DNA from: Clostridia bacterium
GTDB lineage: Bacteria > Bacillota > Clostridia > Oscillospirales > CAG-272
Assembly (NCBI GenBank): GCA_017462545.1
Contig: JAFTQX010000051.1
Location: forward strand, 1 to 35,178
Length of the DNA: 35,178 nucleotides
Direction of reading: 5' to 3'
The notes below the pieces were generated by a model. That model was not told the origin of the DNA. It was given only the letters and a program-made list of their open reading frames with translations, and ran no database searches. How positions within the stretch are numbered: position 1 is the stretch's first letter; each line of letters opens with the position of its first letter. This document shows positions 6,483 to 13,860 of the stretch, piece after piece. Made by a program: the position numbers and the translations under genes.

Positions 6483-8423
6483 TTAAAGATTGATGGAAAC
6501 CATCTTTCCGCTTTCAATGGGATAGGTATGCCCACACACGGTCAGCACGCCCCCCTCACGATCAGAAAAAACAGTCAAGCGGCCCTGCTCCAGCGCAACA
6601 GTCACGCGCCCCTCACCAATCGGCACGGTAGCAGAAAAATCACCCATCGTCAGGCAGGGCGTAACCGAAAAGGTCTTATAACCCGGGGAAAGCGGCGCAA
6701 CACCCGCCTGATAGCGGCCGGTAAAATAGAGCGGCCCTGCCCCCCATGCGTGGCACAGGCTACGGTCAAACGGGTCGCCATACATGGCGTAATGGGCAAG
6801 CCCCTCCTCGCGCTCGTCAAAATCCTCCCAGATCGAGGTCGCGCCCAAAGCCAGCATGCCGCCATAATAGCGGCGCATGGCAGCAAAGGCCTCTTCAACA
6901 AAGCCGGTGCGGCAAAGCACATCATATTCAAAGAACTTATAGAAGGGGGTGGTAATGGGCGGCACCTCGCTGTTGTGCAGCACCGTTTTCAAAATGCGCG
7001 CTGTGCGTGTCTCATCCGCCAAGCCGAACAAAATGGCGAGATAGTTTTGGTGGCGGCGCACCTCGCGCACATCATCCCCCTCGCGAAAGACAGAAACATA
7101 CGCGCCAAGCTCCTCTTGCCAGTAGATTGTGTTGATCTTTTCTGCCAGCTCTGCTGCCAGCGTAGCATAACGTGTATTGTCAGACACACGACCACAAGCG
7201 GCAGCCAGCTCCGTCATTACGCAGAGCGCGCGGTAAAAGAGCATTTGCACCACGCACACATCGCCGTTTTTATCCATGGGATGCCAATCGACAAACAACC
7301 ACACACCGGGAATCGGCGGCACAAAGCCATGCCGATCACGCTTTTCGATGTAATACTCGATGAGGCGGCGGGCGTTATCGTAATTGCGCTGAACAAACTC
7401 CAAATCGCCTGTATAGGTATAGTAAGACCCCAGCATCATATGCCAGTAGAAGGAGTATTCAAGAATGTTGTTGACCGGTTGGATCACATCCCGCTCGCCG
7501 CGCAAAACGAGCATCGTGCGGCGCATCACATCCGCATCGGCATAGCCGTAGGCATCCATCTGCATGGTGATATAGGCATCCCCTGCCCAGGGCCAGCGGT
7601 CACGCTTAATGCCGTCTAAGTAAAACAGACGGCTGCAGAGTGCCAGAGTATAGGCCGAGGTCTGCCAGATTTGGTTCATCTGCTCGTCGCCTGTAAAGGT
7701 TGCTTTCAGTGACGGCAAAACGGGCATGGTAGCCTTCCAGGTGAAATCAACAGCTCCCGTGAAGCGCAGATAGCGGCAGGCACGAAGCGGCAGCTCGCTA
7801 TCCTGCGCAACGCGATCAATAATGACACAGCGATCACTATACGTTTCCTCTACGGTTTCACCGTAAAATACCGAAACGTCGCCCTTTACATCAGTCAGAT
7901 AGAGCCGTACAAGGCTCTCACGGCCAAAGTCAATCAGGCGTTCGCCGTTTTCGGTCTTATCAGAGACAGGAACACACGGCTCTTCCGGAAAACGGAAATC
8001 GCCCGGTTTTTGGTCGCGGTTTTGGCACAACGGCGAGGTGGCGGCAGCCCCCCAATCGTTATCAAAGGCCTCAACACTCCAGCTTTCATCGCTCTGCAAC
8101 GTCTTACCGTCAATCCACAAGGCGCACATCCCCGTGGGGTTCCCCACCGAGATGCGGAGCTGATGCCGACCGGCGGGAATGAGATAGGAGGGAGCGGGAT
8201 TCAAGCGTACCCAGTCCAGCTCGATACAATAATCTCCCTCGCTTGTAATAGAGATCTCTTCTGCTGCTGTAAGCTCAAACTGTTTCATAAACCGTACCGA
8301 GGCACTATGCCGCGGAATCTTATAAAAGGCAGGGACGAGCTTGCCGCGCTCCTCGCGCGCCAGCATATACTGCATGCCATGGAAAAACTCAAAATCACGG
8401 TATTTCCATATCCAGGTAGCCAT
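6483..8423 (-). CDS. GH78-like (alpha-L-rhamnosidase-related) glycoside hydrolase
   Basis: A 646-residue cytoplasmic protein without a signal peptide. Residues about 1-235 are beta-sandwich-like and include the DFGRESLVRLYL strand seen beside GH78 catalytic domains. Residues about 245-560 form an (alpha/alpha)6 barrel starting at the active-site motif DGIKRDRWPWAGD (270-282). The C-terminal part has SLCHAWGAGPLYFTGRYQAG and SPGYKTFSVTP, typical of the GH78 C-terminal beta domain. It is shorter than classic rhamnosidases (about 900-1100 residues), and one acidic position in the motif is Asp where well-studied enzymes usually have Glu, so the substrate may not be plain alpha-L-rhamnoside. AGGAGGTG precedes the ATG at 8423. 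It lies downstream of the GH39-like gene on the same strand, with its own promoter. Confidence 0.82.
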   Translation of the reverse strand: MATWIWKYRDFEFFHGMQYMLAREERGKLVPAFYKIPRHSASVRFMKQFELTAAEEISITSEGDYCIELDWVRLNPAPSYLIPAGRHQLRISVGNPTGMCALWIDGKTLQSDESWSVEAFDNDWGAAATSPLCQNRDQKPGDFRFPEEPCVPVSDKTENGERLIDFGRESLVRLYLTDVKGDVSVFYGETVEETYSDRCVIIDRVAQDSELPLRACRYLRFTGAVDFTWKATMPVLPSLKATFTGDEQMNQIWQTSAYTLALCSRLFYLDGIKRDRWPWAGDAYITMQMDAYGYADADVMRRTMLVLRGERDVIQPVNNILEYSFYWHMMLGSYYTYTGDLEFVQRNYDNARRLIEYYIEKRDRHGFVPPIPGVWLFVDWHPMDKNGDVCVVQMLFYRALCVMTELAAACGRVSDNTRYATLAAELAEKINTIYWQEELGAYVSVFREGDDVREVRRHQNYLAILFGLADETRTARILKTVLHNSEVPPITTPFYKFFEYDVLCRTGFVEEAFAAMRRYYGGMLALGATSIWEDFDEREEGLAHYAMYGDPFDRSLCHAWGAGPLYFTGRYQAGVAPLSPGYKTFSVTPCLTMGDFSATVPIGEGRVTVALEQGRLTVFSDREGGVLTVCGHTYPIESGKMVSINL

Positions 8424-8446
8424 AGGACACCTCCTGCTTTTTTGCT

Positions 8447-8476
8447 ATTATAACACACCGCCTTGATACTTTTCAA
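8447..8476 (-). promoter_or_regulatory. Promoter of the GH78-like gene, its -35 inside a hairpin loop
   Basis: On the minus strand TTGAAA (8471-8476) and TATAAT (8447-8452) are 18 bp apart, 24 bp above the start codon. The -35 box is the loop of a perfect 13-bp inverted repeat (8456-8489), whose near arm fills most of the spacer. Confidence 0.75.
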
Positions 8477-8496
8477 TATCAAGGCGGTGCTTTTTT
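8456..8496 (+). terminator. Perfect 13-bp hairpin with T-run between the GH39-like and GH78-like genes
   Basis: CACCGCCTTGATA (8456-8468) pairs with TATCAAGGCGGTG (8477-8489) around an 8-nt loop. The T-run (8491-8496) is on the plus strand, opposite to both flanking genes, and its last base touches the GH39-like stop codon. On the minus strand the stem is followed only by TGTTATAAT. It would best block antisense transcription into the GH39-like gene, or act as an operator. Confidence 0.6.
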
Positions 8497-9836
8497 CAAA
8501 TCTCTTCCAGTTCTACGTAAAGCACGGTGTACATGGGGCAGGAGACGGTCAGGCTACCGTCAGACGCGAGCGTTTCTTCGGTCTCCATCATGGTGTTTTC
8601 CGCATCCAGCAGGTATTTTTTCACGCGGTATTCCTTGCCCTCTGCAAGGCCGAGCTGCAGCGCAATCGGCTCAGCCGCGCTGCCCTGCTCTGCCTCATCA
8701 AGAAACCGTGTGAGCAGGATGCCGTGCTTTTTGCCGTTTGTGGCGGCAGCGGCATACACGCCCTTGGGCAGATCGCCGATCTTGACGGCGTTGCCGAGAC
8801 GGTACAGGCTGTTGAACATCTGAAAGGGATAGTAGCCCTTGAGAACGCGCAACGTATCGGTAGCAAACAAACCGTTATAAGCCGAGGGACGCGCATCGTA
8901 GTACATCAGCATGTCAAGAGTAGAGGCTTGCCCCACGCACATACAAGCCGTGGTATAGGAGGCCCCCTTGATGCCCTTGATGGTATCAATACCGCGAGTG
9001 AAATCCTCGCCCATCCAGCCGCAGTTATAGTTCCACTCGTTGAGGTTGGTCTCCATCCCCGCAAAGCCGTATCTCTTTAGTAGCTTGTCGACCTCTTCGG
9101 TGTTGATGCGAATCTGCTCCGGGTCGTGCGCGTAGCAATGGAAGGAATAGAAATCCATCGTCAGCCCGCGTGCCTGCATGGCAGACAGCAGCTTGTGCGG
9201 CAAGCGGCCCTCTCCCCACCCCCAACAGAAGGCAGGACCGCCGATCTTCAAGTGCGGGAACTTCCCCTTTAAATACGGCATGACCGTGCAGAAAAACTCA
9301 ACGAATTCTTCATCCGTTCCCTGCCAGCAGGGGTTGGAGCCATCGGCGTTGCGGCAATCCGGCTCGTTCCAGATCTCCCAATACTCAATGCCAAAATGAA
9401 AGCCGTTTGCCCACCCCTCATTATAGTGGCGGATGATATGCTCCGAGATGCGTGCCCATTTCAGGTAATCGGCAGGCGGAAAGGTGCCACGCTTGATATC
9501 GTGCTCGATGGCCGCCCCCAGACGGTAAAACATGTGCGTGCCGCATGCCTCTGTACGCTTGACATAATTGTCAGTTGCACGAAAATCATAAGAGGCAGGG
9601 TCGTTCTCGTCGGCCGCAAAATTACGAAAAATGCGATGCACATCTACGGTGTTTTCGCCGCCGTAGCCACTGTAGAAGGAGGCATCGTGGTTGCGCGCAT
9701 AGGGGATGCCTGCTGCGGCAAAGGCTCCATCATTTCCTGTATTGCGCACAGCCGATCCGGCAGGGCCGTTATTGACGGCGTGCATGGGCTTGACTTTCCC
9801 GATTTTTGTGGTAAAATCAATTTGTACGTATTCCAT
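8496..9836 (-). CDS. GH39-like glycoside hydrolase (clan GH-A)
   Basis: A 446-residue TIM-barrel glycosidase. EYWEIWNEPD (151-160) carries the WNEP acid/base signature of clan GH-A (Glu158), and METNLNEWNY (261-270) supplies the likely nucleophile Glu267; the 109-residue gap suits GH39 beta-xylosidases and relatives. DFYSFHCYAHDPEQI lies between them, as in that family. The last 90 residues form a beta-rich domain. There is no signal peptide, so it probably acts on imported oligosaccharides. The ATG at 9836 follows GGAG at 10 nt. The start lies only 29 bp from the divergent AraC gene, a likely regulator. Beta-xylosidase is the default guess; other substrates are possible. Confidence 0.82.
   Translation of the reverse strand: MEYVQIDFTTKIGKVKPMHAVNNGPAGSAVRNTGNDGAFAAAGIPYARNHDASFYSGYGGENTVDVHRIFRNFAADENDPASYDFRATDNYVKRTEACGTHMFYRLGAAIEHDIKRGTFPPADYLKWARISEHIIRHYNEGWANGFHFGIEYWEIWNEPDCRNADGSNPCWQGTDEEFVEFFCTVMPYLKGKFPHLKIGGPAFCWGWGEGRLPHKLLSAMQARGLTMDFYSFHCYAHDPEQIRINTEEVDKLLKRYGFAGMETNLNEWNYNCGWMGEDFTRGIDTIKGIKGASYTTACMCVGQASTLDMLMYYDARPSAYNGLFATDTLRVLKGYYPFQMFNSLYRLGNAVKIGDLPKGVYAAAATNGKKHGILLTRFLDEAEQGSAAEPIALQLGLAEGKEYRVKKYLLDAENTMMETEETLASDGSLTVSCPMYTVLYVELEEI
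9790..9817 (+). promoter_or_regulatory. Promoter of the second AraC gene, inside the GH39-like coding region
   Basis: TTGACT (9790-9795) and TAAAAT (9812-9817) with a 16-bp spacer lie within the first 16 codons of the divergent GH39-like gene. The AraC mRNA leader would therefore be antisense to the GH39-like translation start. Confidence 0.6.
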
Positions 9837-9865
9837 GATCTCATTTCTCCTTTTTGAGGTTTAGC

Positions 9866-10747
9866 ATGTCAAGTGAAAACCGTTGTACGCTGCAATTCCC
9901 CGCAACCGAGGAATTTGAGCTTTCCTTTTATATCAGCGAGCGGCCGGAGGAAAACCCACCGCGCATTTTTCCGCGCCATATGCATGACGCCATCGAAATT
10001 CTGATCCTTTTGCGCGGCGAATGCTCCTTTTCTGTAGAGAGTGAGCTGTACAGTCTGCGACCGGGCAACGCCGTCATCATTCGCCCAAACGAGGCGCACA
10101 ACTGCATCATCAGCAGCAAAACGCTCTTTCATCATCTTTGCTTTCACCTAACGCCAACAAAAGACGGCGCATTTGACGAGTTTCTTTCCTTCCGTGCGGG
10201 CGGCGCACATTGCGTTCTGCTGTCAGAGGAGGATCTTGCACGGACCATGGAAATTGCCCGTTTGTTACACGGCTCTCAAGACCGTATACAGCAGCGGTTT
10301 CTTACGCTGGAGTTTTTGTGGATCATGCAAAACAGCCGTCCTGCCGAAAACGCGGGTGTAGAAGAGGTGCCGGAGGTCTTGCACCGCATTCTCTCCGACA
10401 TTCATGAGAACTTCACGAAGATCGATCGCCTCGAATATCTGACCGAGACCTACTTTATCAGCCAAAGCACCCTGGGCCGCCTGTTTCGCACCTATCTGCA
10501 CACCACGCCCAAGCAATATTTGGAAACCAAGCGGCTTGCCTGCTCACGCATTCTTTTGAAGCAGGGATACAGCGTATACGATGCCTGTACGGCATCGGGA
10601 TTTTCGGACTATTCCAACTACATACGCCTCTTTCGCCGCCGCTTTGGCATGACGCCTAAACAGTATCAGAGCTCTCTGCCCTTTGAGATCGCGCTACAAC
10701 CGTACGAAGATAAACCACGATCAAAAGACAGATCACAAGACCAATAA
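9866..10747 (+). CDS. AraC-family transcriptional regulator
   Basis: A 293-residue regulator. The N-terminal cupin half includes PRHMHDAIEILILLRGE and LRPGNAVIIRPNEAHNC. The C-terminal half is a double helix-turn-helix, with LTETYFISQSTLGRLFRTYL and VYDACTASGFSDYSNYIRLF followed by GMTPKQYQSS. The ATG at 9866 follows GAGG at 6 nt; a TTG at 9854 is in frame but lacks a ribosome binding site. It lies head to head with the GH39-like gene (29 bp between start codons), so control of that gene or of the MFS transporter is likely. Its last 92 bp overlap the 3' end of the MFS gene on the other strand. Confidence 0.92.
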   Translation: MSSENRCTLQFPATEEFELSFYISERPEENPPRIFPRHMHDAIEILILLRGECSFSVESELYSLRPGNAVIIRPNEAHNCIISSKTLFHHLCFHLTPTKDGAFDEFLSFRAGGAHCVLLSEEDLARTMEIARLLHGSQDRIQQRFLTLEFLWIMQNSRPAENAGVEEVPEVLHRILSDIHENFTKIDRLEYLTETYFISQSTLGRLFRTYLHTTPKQYLETKRLACSRILLKQGYSVYDACTASGFSDYSNYIRLFRRRFGMTPKQYQSSLPFEIALQPYEDKPRSKDRSQDQ

Positions 10748-11966
10748 CCGCCAATGCCTGCTGGGCATACACATGCAAGCCGAAAAGGCGGTTGCCCTGC
10801 GCCTGTACATGATCAACAAAGGCGCTTGCCACCAGTGTGGTCAAAAATCCCGCCGTGCCTGCCACGGTATTTTGCAGGGCAAACGCCCCTACGCGACGAT
10901 CGGGTGCAACATAATCGTATACAAGGTTGATGCAGCCGCTGTTGATGCCGGCCATTGCCACGGCATTCAGCAGGCGGTAGATGACGAACATCACATGCCC
11001 GTTTGCAGGGGTGGTAAAGATCAGCACCAGATAGCCTGCCGCCTCCGCCAAAAAGCAAAACTGCAGCATATGGGAGAAGGATGTTTTATCAGCAAAGCGA
11101 CCGATCGGACGCGAGACCGATGCACGCGCCACGCTACCAACCGCCGTAATCACCGAAACAAAGACGAGGGTGAAGCCGAGCTCTTTGTTCTGATAGGTAC
11201 CAAGAAAAGGTGTGACCGCATACTGCGAAATCTTAAACAGTGTACATACAACAATGACTGCCCACAGATTTTTATCCCGTACCAGGGCAGAAAGCTGCTT
11301 TCCAATTGCCTGTGGCTTGCGCTCCACAGGCTTTTCCTTTGAAAGCACCAGCGTGAGCGTGTGGATCAGGGCAAGACCGAAGATGGTAAAGCCACAGATC
11401 ATAAAAGCGATATCCGAGCGACCAATAGCGTGGAAATGATCGTTCAGCGCGCCCATCACAAAGGAAAAGACGACTCCACCCAGCAATGAGACGATCTCTT
11501 TATTGGCTGTAAAGCGACCGCGCTGCCGATCGGGCACAAGCGACATCAGCCAGTTGGTCTTGGGGGAGTTGACCACATTGGCAACCAACTCACCACCAAG
11601 CAGCAGTATCACAAACAGTGCGATCTTGGCCGACTGCGAAATCGGCACAAAGGGTACTGCGTAGACCAAAGAAAAGAGCAGCTGATTGAGCGTATTTAAC
11701 ACCGATACCCACCGTTTGACCGGGGTAAAGCGCGAAAGAAGAATAGAAATCAGTTGGAACCCAAGACCAAGAGACACAAAGGAGGAAACGATACCCGTTT
11801 GTGCATCTGTCATGCCGATGGCATCCGTTACCTTGGCAAGATACGTTCCGGCGATCATGGTCGCAATGAAATATTCTACTGCCGCCTCGATGATATACAT
11901 CACGCGACTTTTTTTATAGGGGTCCTTCTCTCGTGCCTGATTGCTCTGCTCTGCTTGCGCTTTCAT
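10656..11966 (-). CDS. Major facilitator superfamily transporter, probably for a sugar
   Basis: A 436-residue integral membrane protein with about 12 hydrophobic segments and a central hydrophilic loop near LSKEKPVERKPQAIGKQ. RFTPVKRW and RPIGRFADKTS resemble the cytoplasmic loop motif of MFS carriers. Soluble tails are short. The ATG at 11966 follows GAGAGG at 6 nt; an in-frame ATG at 11990 overlaps the -10 box and is rejected. The promoter has an extended -10 and poor -35, preceded by 21-bp-spaced direct repeats. It diverges from an AraC gene on one side and overlaps another at the 3' end. Import of oligosaccharides for the two glycosidases is inferred from context; export cannot be excluded. 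Confidence 0.88.
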   Translation of the reverse strand: MKAQAEQSNQAREKDPYKKSRVMYIIEAAVEYFIATMIAGTYLAKVTDAIGMTDAQTGIVSSFVSLGLGFQLISILLSRFTPVKRWVSVLNTLNQLLFSLVYAVPFVPISQSAKIALFVILLLGGELVANVVNSPKTNWLMSLVPDRQRGRFTANKEIVSLLGGVVFSFVMGALNDHFHAIGRSDIAFMICGFTIFGLALIHTLTLVLSKEKPVERKPQAIGKQLSALVRDKNLWAVIVVCTLFKISQYAVTPFLGTYQNKELGFTLVFVSVITAVGSVARASVSRPIGRFADKTSFSHMLQFCFLAEAAGYLVLIFTTPANGHVMFVIYRLLNAVAMAGINSGCINLVYDYVAPDRRVGAFALQNTVAGTAGFLTTLVASAFVDHVQAQGNRLFGLHVYAQQALAVIGLVICLLIVVYLRTVVARSQRAESSDTV

Positions 11967-11988
11967 GACATACCTCTCTTTCACAGGC

Positions 11989-11994
11989 ATTATA
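11989..11994 (-). promoter_or_regulatory. Extended -10 element of the MFS gene
   Basis: On the minus strand the sequence is TGGTATAAT, an extended -10 with a perfect hexamer. The region 17 bp upstream (about ATTCAA) is a poor -35, as expected of an activator-dependent promoter. Confidence 0.65.
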
Positions 11995-12019
11995 CCATAA
12001 TGAAATCGAAATTGAATTG

Positions 12020-12054
12020 GTAAAAATCGTCAAAAAATATGTAAAAACAGTCAA
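12020..12054 (-). promoter_or_regulatory. Direct repeats, candidate AraC-type operator
   Basis: On the minus strand TTGACTGTTTTTAC (12041-12054) and TTGACGATTTTTAC (12020-12033) match at 12 of 14 positions and are offset by exactly 21 bp. They sit at about -38 to -72 of the MFS promoter. AraC-family activators typically bind such tandem half-sites beside the -35. An overlapping dyad TGTAAA-N9-TTTACA (12040-12060) is also present. Confidence 0.55.
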
Positions 12055-12113
12055 TTTACAAATCTCTTCCTTTTTCATGAGTAGCCCGCACACGGCATTA
12101 CCTGTTTTTCGTC

Positions 12114-12142
12114 TTGCCTTTTTGAGTGGTTTATGCTATACT
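12114..12142 (+). promoter_or_regulatory. Promoter of the third AraC gene
   Basis: TTGCCT (12114-12119) and TATACT (12137-12142) with a 17-bp spacer; TGC before the -10 also makes it an extended -10. Confidence 0.65.
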
Positions 12143-12180
12143 AGTGTCGAAAAAGAAAAGTTTTTTAGGAGGCGATGCGG

Positions 12181-13011
12181 ATGAAAACGATCAATTTGGT
12201 CGACTTTTCCTGCATGGAGAGCTTTGACATTTCCTCACTGTTTGTGATGAAACAGGTTTGGCACGAGGGACAGGTATTTCATATGGCTGCCCCTCGACGG
12301 CAGAGTGCTCTGCTTTGGCTGTGCGGCGCGAGTGCGATTTTTTATCCCAAAGACGGTGAGGCGGTGCGCGCTGACGAGGGCGCGCTGGTCTGCATCCCGC
12401 AGGGTAGCAAATATACGACCACCTATTTCAACTGCAGCACCCGCCCTTCTCTGATCTTGATCGAGTTTTGCCTGAAAGCGCAAGAGCCATTTTCGATCGT
12501 TGAGTGCATTACGGTGCTGGAAAAGAACCTGACAGATCCTGCGATTACCGCCACCATAACCAAGCTGGCAGCCGATTATGCCATGCCCTCGCGCCCTTAT
12601 CTGGAGCTGATGAGCGGCTTTTTCAAGCTCCTTTCTCTACTGGCGGCAGGGGCTGAGCAGCGCAACATCAGCCGCCGCGGCTTTTCGACCATTGAAAAGG
12701 GCATTCGCTATCTGCAAACAGACGAGCAACAACGTCTTTCTTTAGATGAGGTAGCCGCCATGTGCTTTGTCACGCCCGCCTATTTCAGAAGGATGTTCCG
12801 CAAATACGCGGGGATCTCCCCCTCCGCCTACCGGATCAACCGCAGAATCGAAAAGGCCAAAAATTTGTTGACCAATTCAAGCGATTCCATTGAGGCCATT
12901 GCAGATTCTCTGGGCTACGACACACCCTCCTATTTTTGCCGTGATTTTAAAAAGGCGGTCGGTATGCCCCCCACTGACTACCGCAAGCAAGCAAATTGTA
13001 TCGAAAAGTGA
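12181..13011 (+). CDS. AraC-family transcriptional regulator
   Basis: A 276-residue regulator with an N-terminal sensor (ADEGALVCIPQGSKY) and a C-terminal double helix-turn-helix: LDEVAAMCFVTPAYFRRMFR and IEAIADSLGYDTPSYFCRDF followed by GMPPTDYRKQ. The ATG at 12181 is 8 nt after AGGAGG; an ATG two codons earlier is only 2 nt from it. It diverges from the MFS gene and precedes the ThuA-like/dehydrogenase pair, so it is the best candidate for control of both. The direct repeats between it and the MFS gene are a plausible binding site. The effector is unknown, probably a sugar. Confidence 0.93.
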   Translation: MKTINLVDFSCMESFDISSLFVMKQVWHEGQVFHMAAPRRQSALLWLCGASAIFYPKDGEAVRADEGALVCIPQGSKYTTTYFNCSTRPSLILIEFCLKAQEPFSIVECITVLEKNLTDPAITATITKLAADYAMPSRPYLELMSGFFKLLSLLAAGAEQRNISRRGFSTIEKGIRYLQTDEQQRLSLDEVAAMCFVTPAYFRRMFRKYAGISPSAYRINRRIEKAKNLLTNSSDSIEAIADSLGYDTPSYFCRDFKKAVGMPPTDYRKQANCIEK

Positions 13012-13020
13012 AGATTTTGT

Positions 13021-13053
13021 ATCGCCCTGCCCCTTGCAGGGCGATCGTTTTTT
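13021..13053 (+). terminator. Terminator of the third AraC gene
   Basis: ATCGCCCTGC (13021-13030) pairs with GCAGGGCGAT (13036-13045) around a 5-nt loop, followed by CG and T13048-13053. The next gene's promoter starts inside this hairpin. Confidence 0.85.
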
Positions 13054-13062
13054 CGCTATACT
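13034..13062 (+). promoter_or_regulatory. Promoter of the ThuA-like gene, overlapping the terminator
   Basis: TTGCAG (13034-13039), spanning loop and descending arm of the preceding terminator, lies 17 bp from TATACT (13057-13062). The ATG follows 30 bp later. Confidence 0.7.
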
Positions 13063-13091
13063 GGAGGTAACAAGCTGAAAGGAGCAAGGTC

Positions 13092-13850
13092 ATGCAACCA
13101 ATCAATGTCACCGTATGGAATGAATACGTCCACGAGCGCGAGGACGAAAAGATCGCCGCCGTATACCCAAACGGCATTCACGAAGCAATCGCAGAAGGAT
13201 TGCGAGAGCACCCTGCCTTTAAAGTCAAGACCGCCACGCTGGATATGCCCGAATGCGGGTTGGATGAAGAAACGCTGGCCAAGACCGACGTGCTGATCTG
13301 GTGGGGGCATTGCAAGCACGCCGCCGTACCGGATGAGATTGCCGAACGTGTGCAGCGGCGCGTGCTGGACGGCATGGGCCTGATTGTCCTGCACTCGGGG
13401 CATCTTTCTAAGCCGTTTGTGCGGCTGATGGGAACGGTCTGCCGCTCCAAATGGCGGGAAAACGACGAGCGTGAGCGCATTTGGATCATCGAACCGGCGC
13501 ACCCGATCGCTGCCGGCCTGCCCGAATATATCGAACTGGAAAAGGAAGAGACCTACGGTGAGCGATTTGAGATTCCCACGCCGGACGAGCTGGTGTTTGT
13601 CAGTTGGTTTTCTGGCGGCGAGATCTTCCGCAGCGGCTGCTGCTGGAAGCGTGGCCTCGGTAAGATCTTCTATTTCCGTCCCGGCCACGAGGCATACCCG
13701 GTCTATTACCGTCCCGATGTGCGGCAGATTCTGAAGAACGCCGTAGAATGGGCAGAGCCAACGGGCGGCCCGCGCCCCACGCTTGGGCACTTCCCAAAGC
13801 CGCTTGAAGACATTCCGCTTGTCGATCACTCGGACGAATATCACCCGTAA
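13092..13850 (+). CDS. ThuA-like (trehalose utilisation family) protein
   Basis: A 252-residue protein of the ThuA family, which has a class I glutamine amidotransferase-like fold without the amidotransferase role. Characteristic blocks are [42 protein letters not shown] and [17 protein letters not shown]. In rhizobia ThuA works with the dehydrogenase ThuB on trehalose and related disaccharides through 3-keto intermediates. Here the next gene, 10 bp downstream, is a Gfo/Idh/MocA dehydrogenase, reproducing that pairing. AAAGGAGCAAGGTC precedes the ATG. It is cytoplasmic. The exact sugar is unknown. Confidence 0.85.
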   Translation: MQPINVTVWNEYVHEREDEKIAAVYPNGIHEAIAEGLREHPAFKVKTATLDMPECGLDEETLAKTDVLIWWGHCKHAAVPDEIAERVQRRVLDGMGLIVLHSGHLSKPFVRLMGTVCRSKWRENDERERIWIIEPAHPIAAGLPEYIELEKEETYGERFEIPTPDELVFVSWFSGGEIFRSGCCWKRGLGKIFYFRPGHEAYPVYYRPDVRQILKNAVEWAEPTGGPRPTLGHFPKPLEDIPLVDHSDEYHP

Positions 13851-13860
13851 GGAGCAGATT

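Noticed and set aside
6528..7619. 363-codon plus-strand frame opposite the GH78-like gene
   Set aside because: It is a shadow of a gene with recognisable catalytic-domain motifs and lacks a ribosome binding site.
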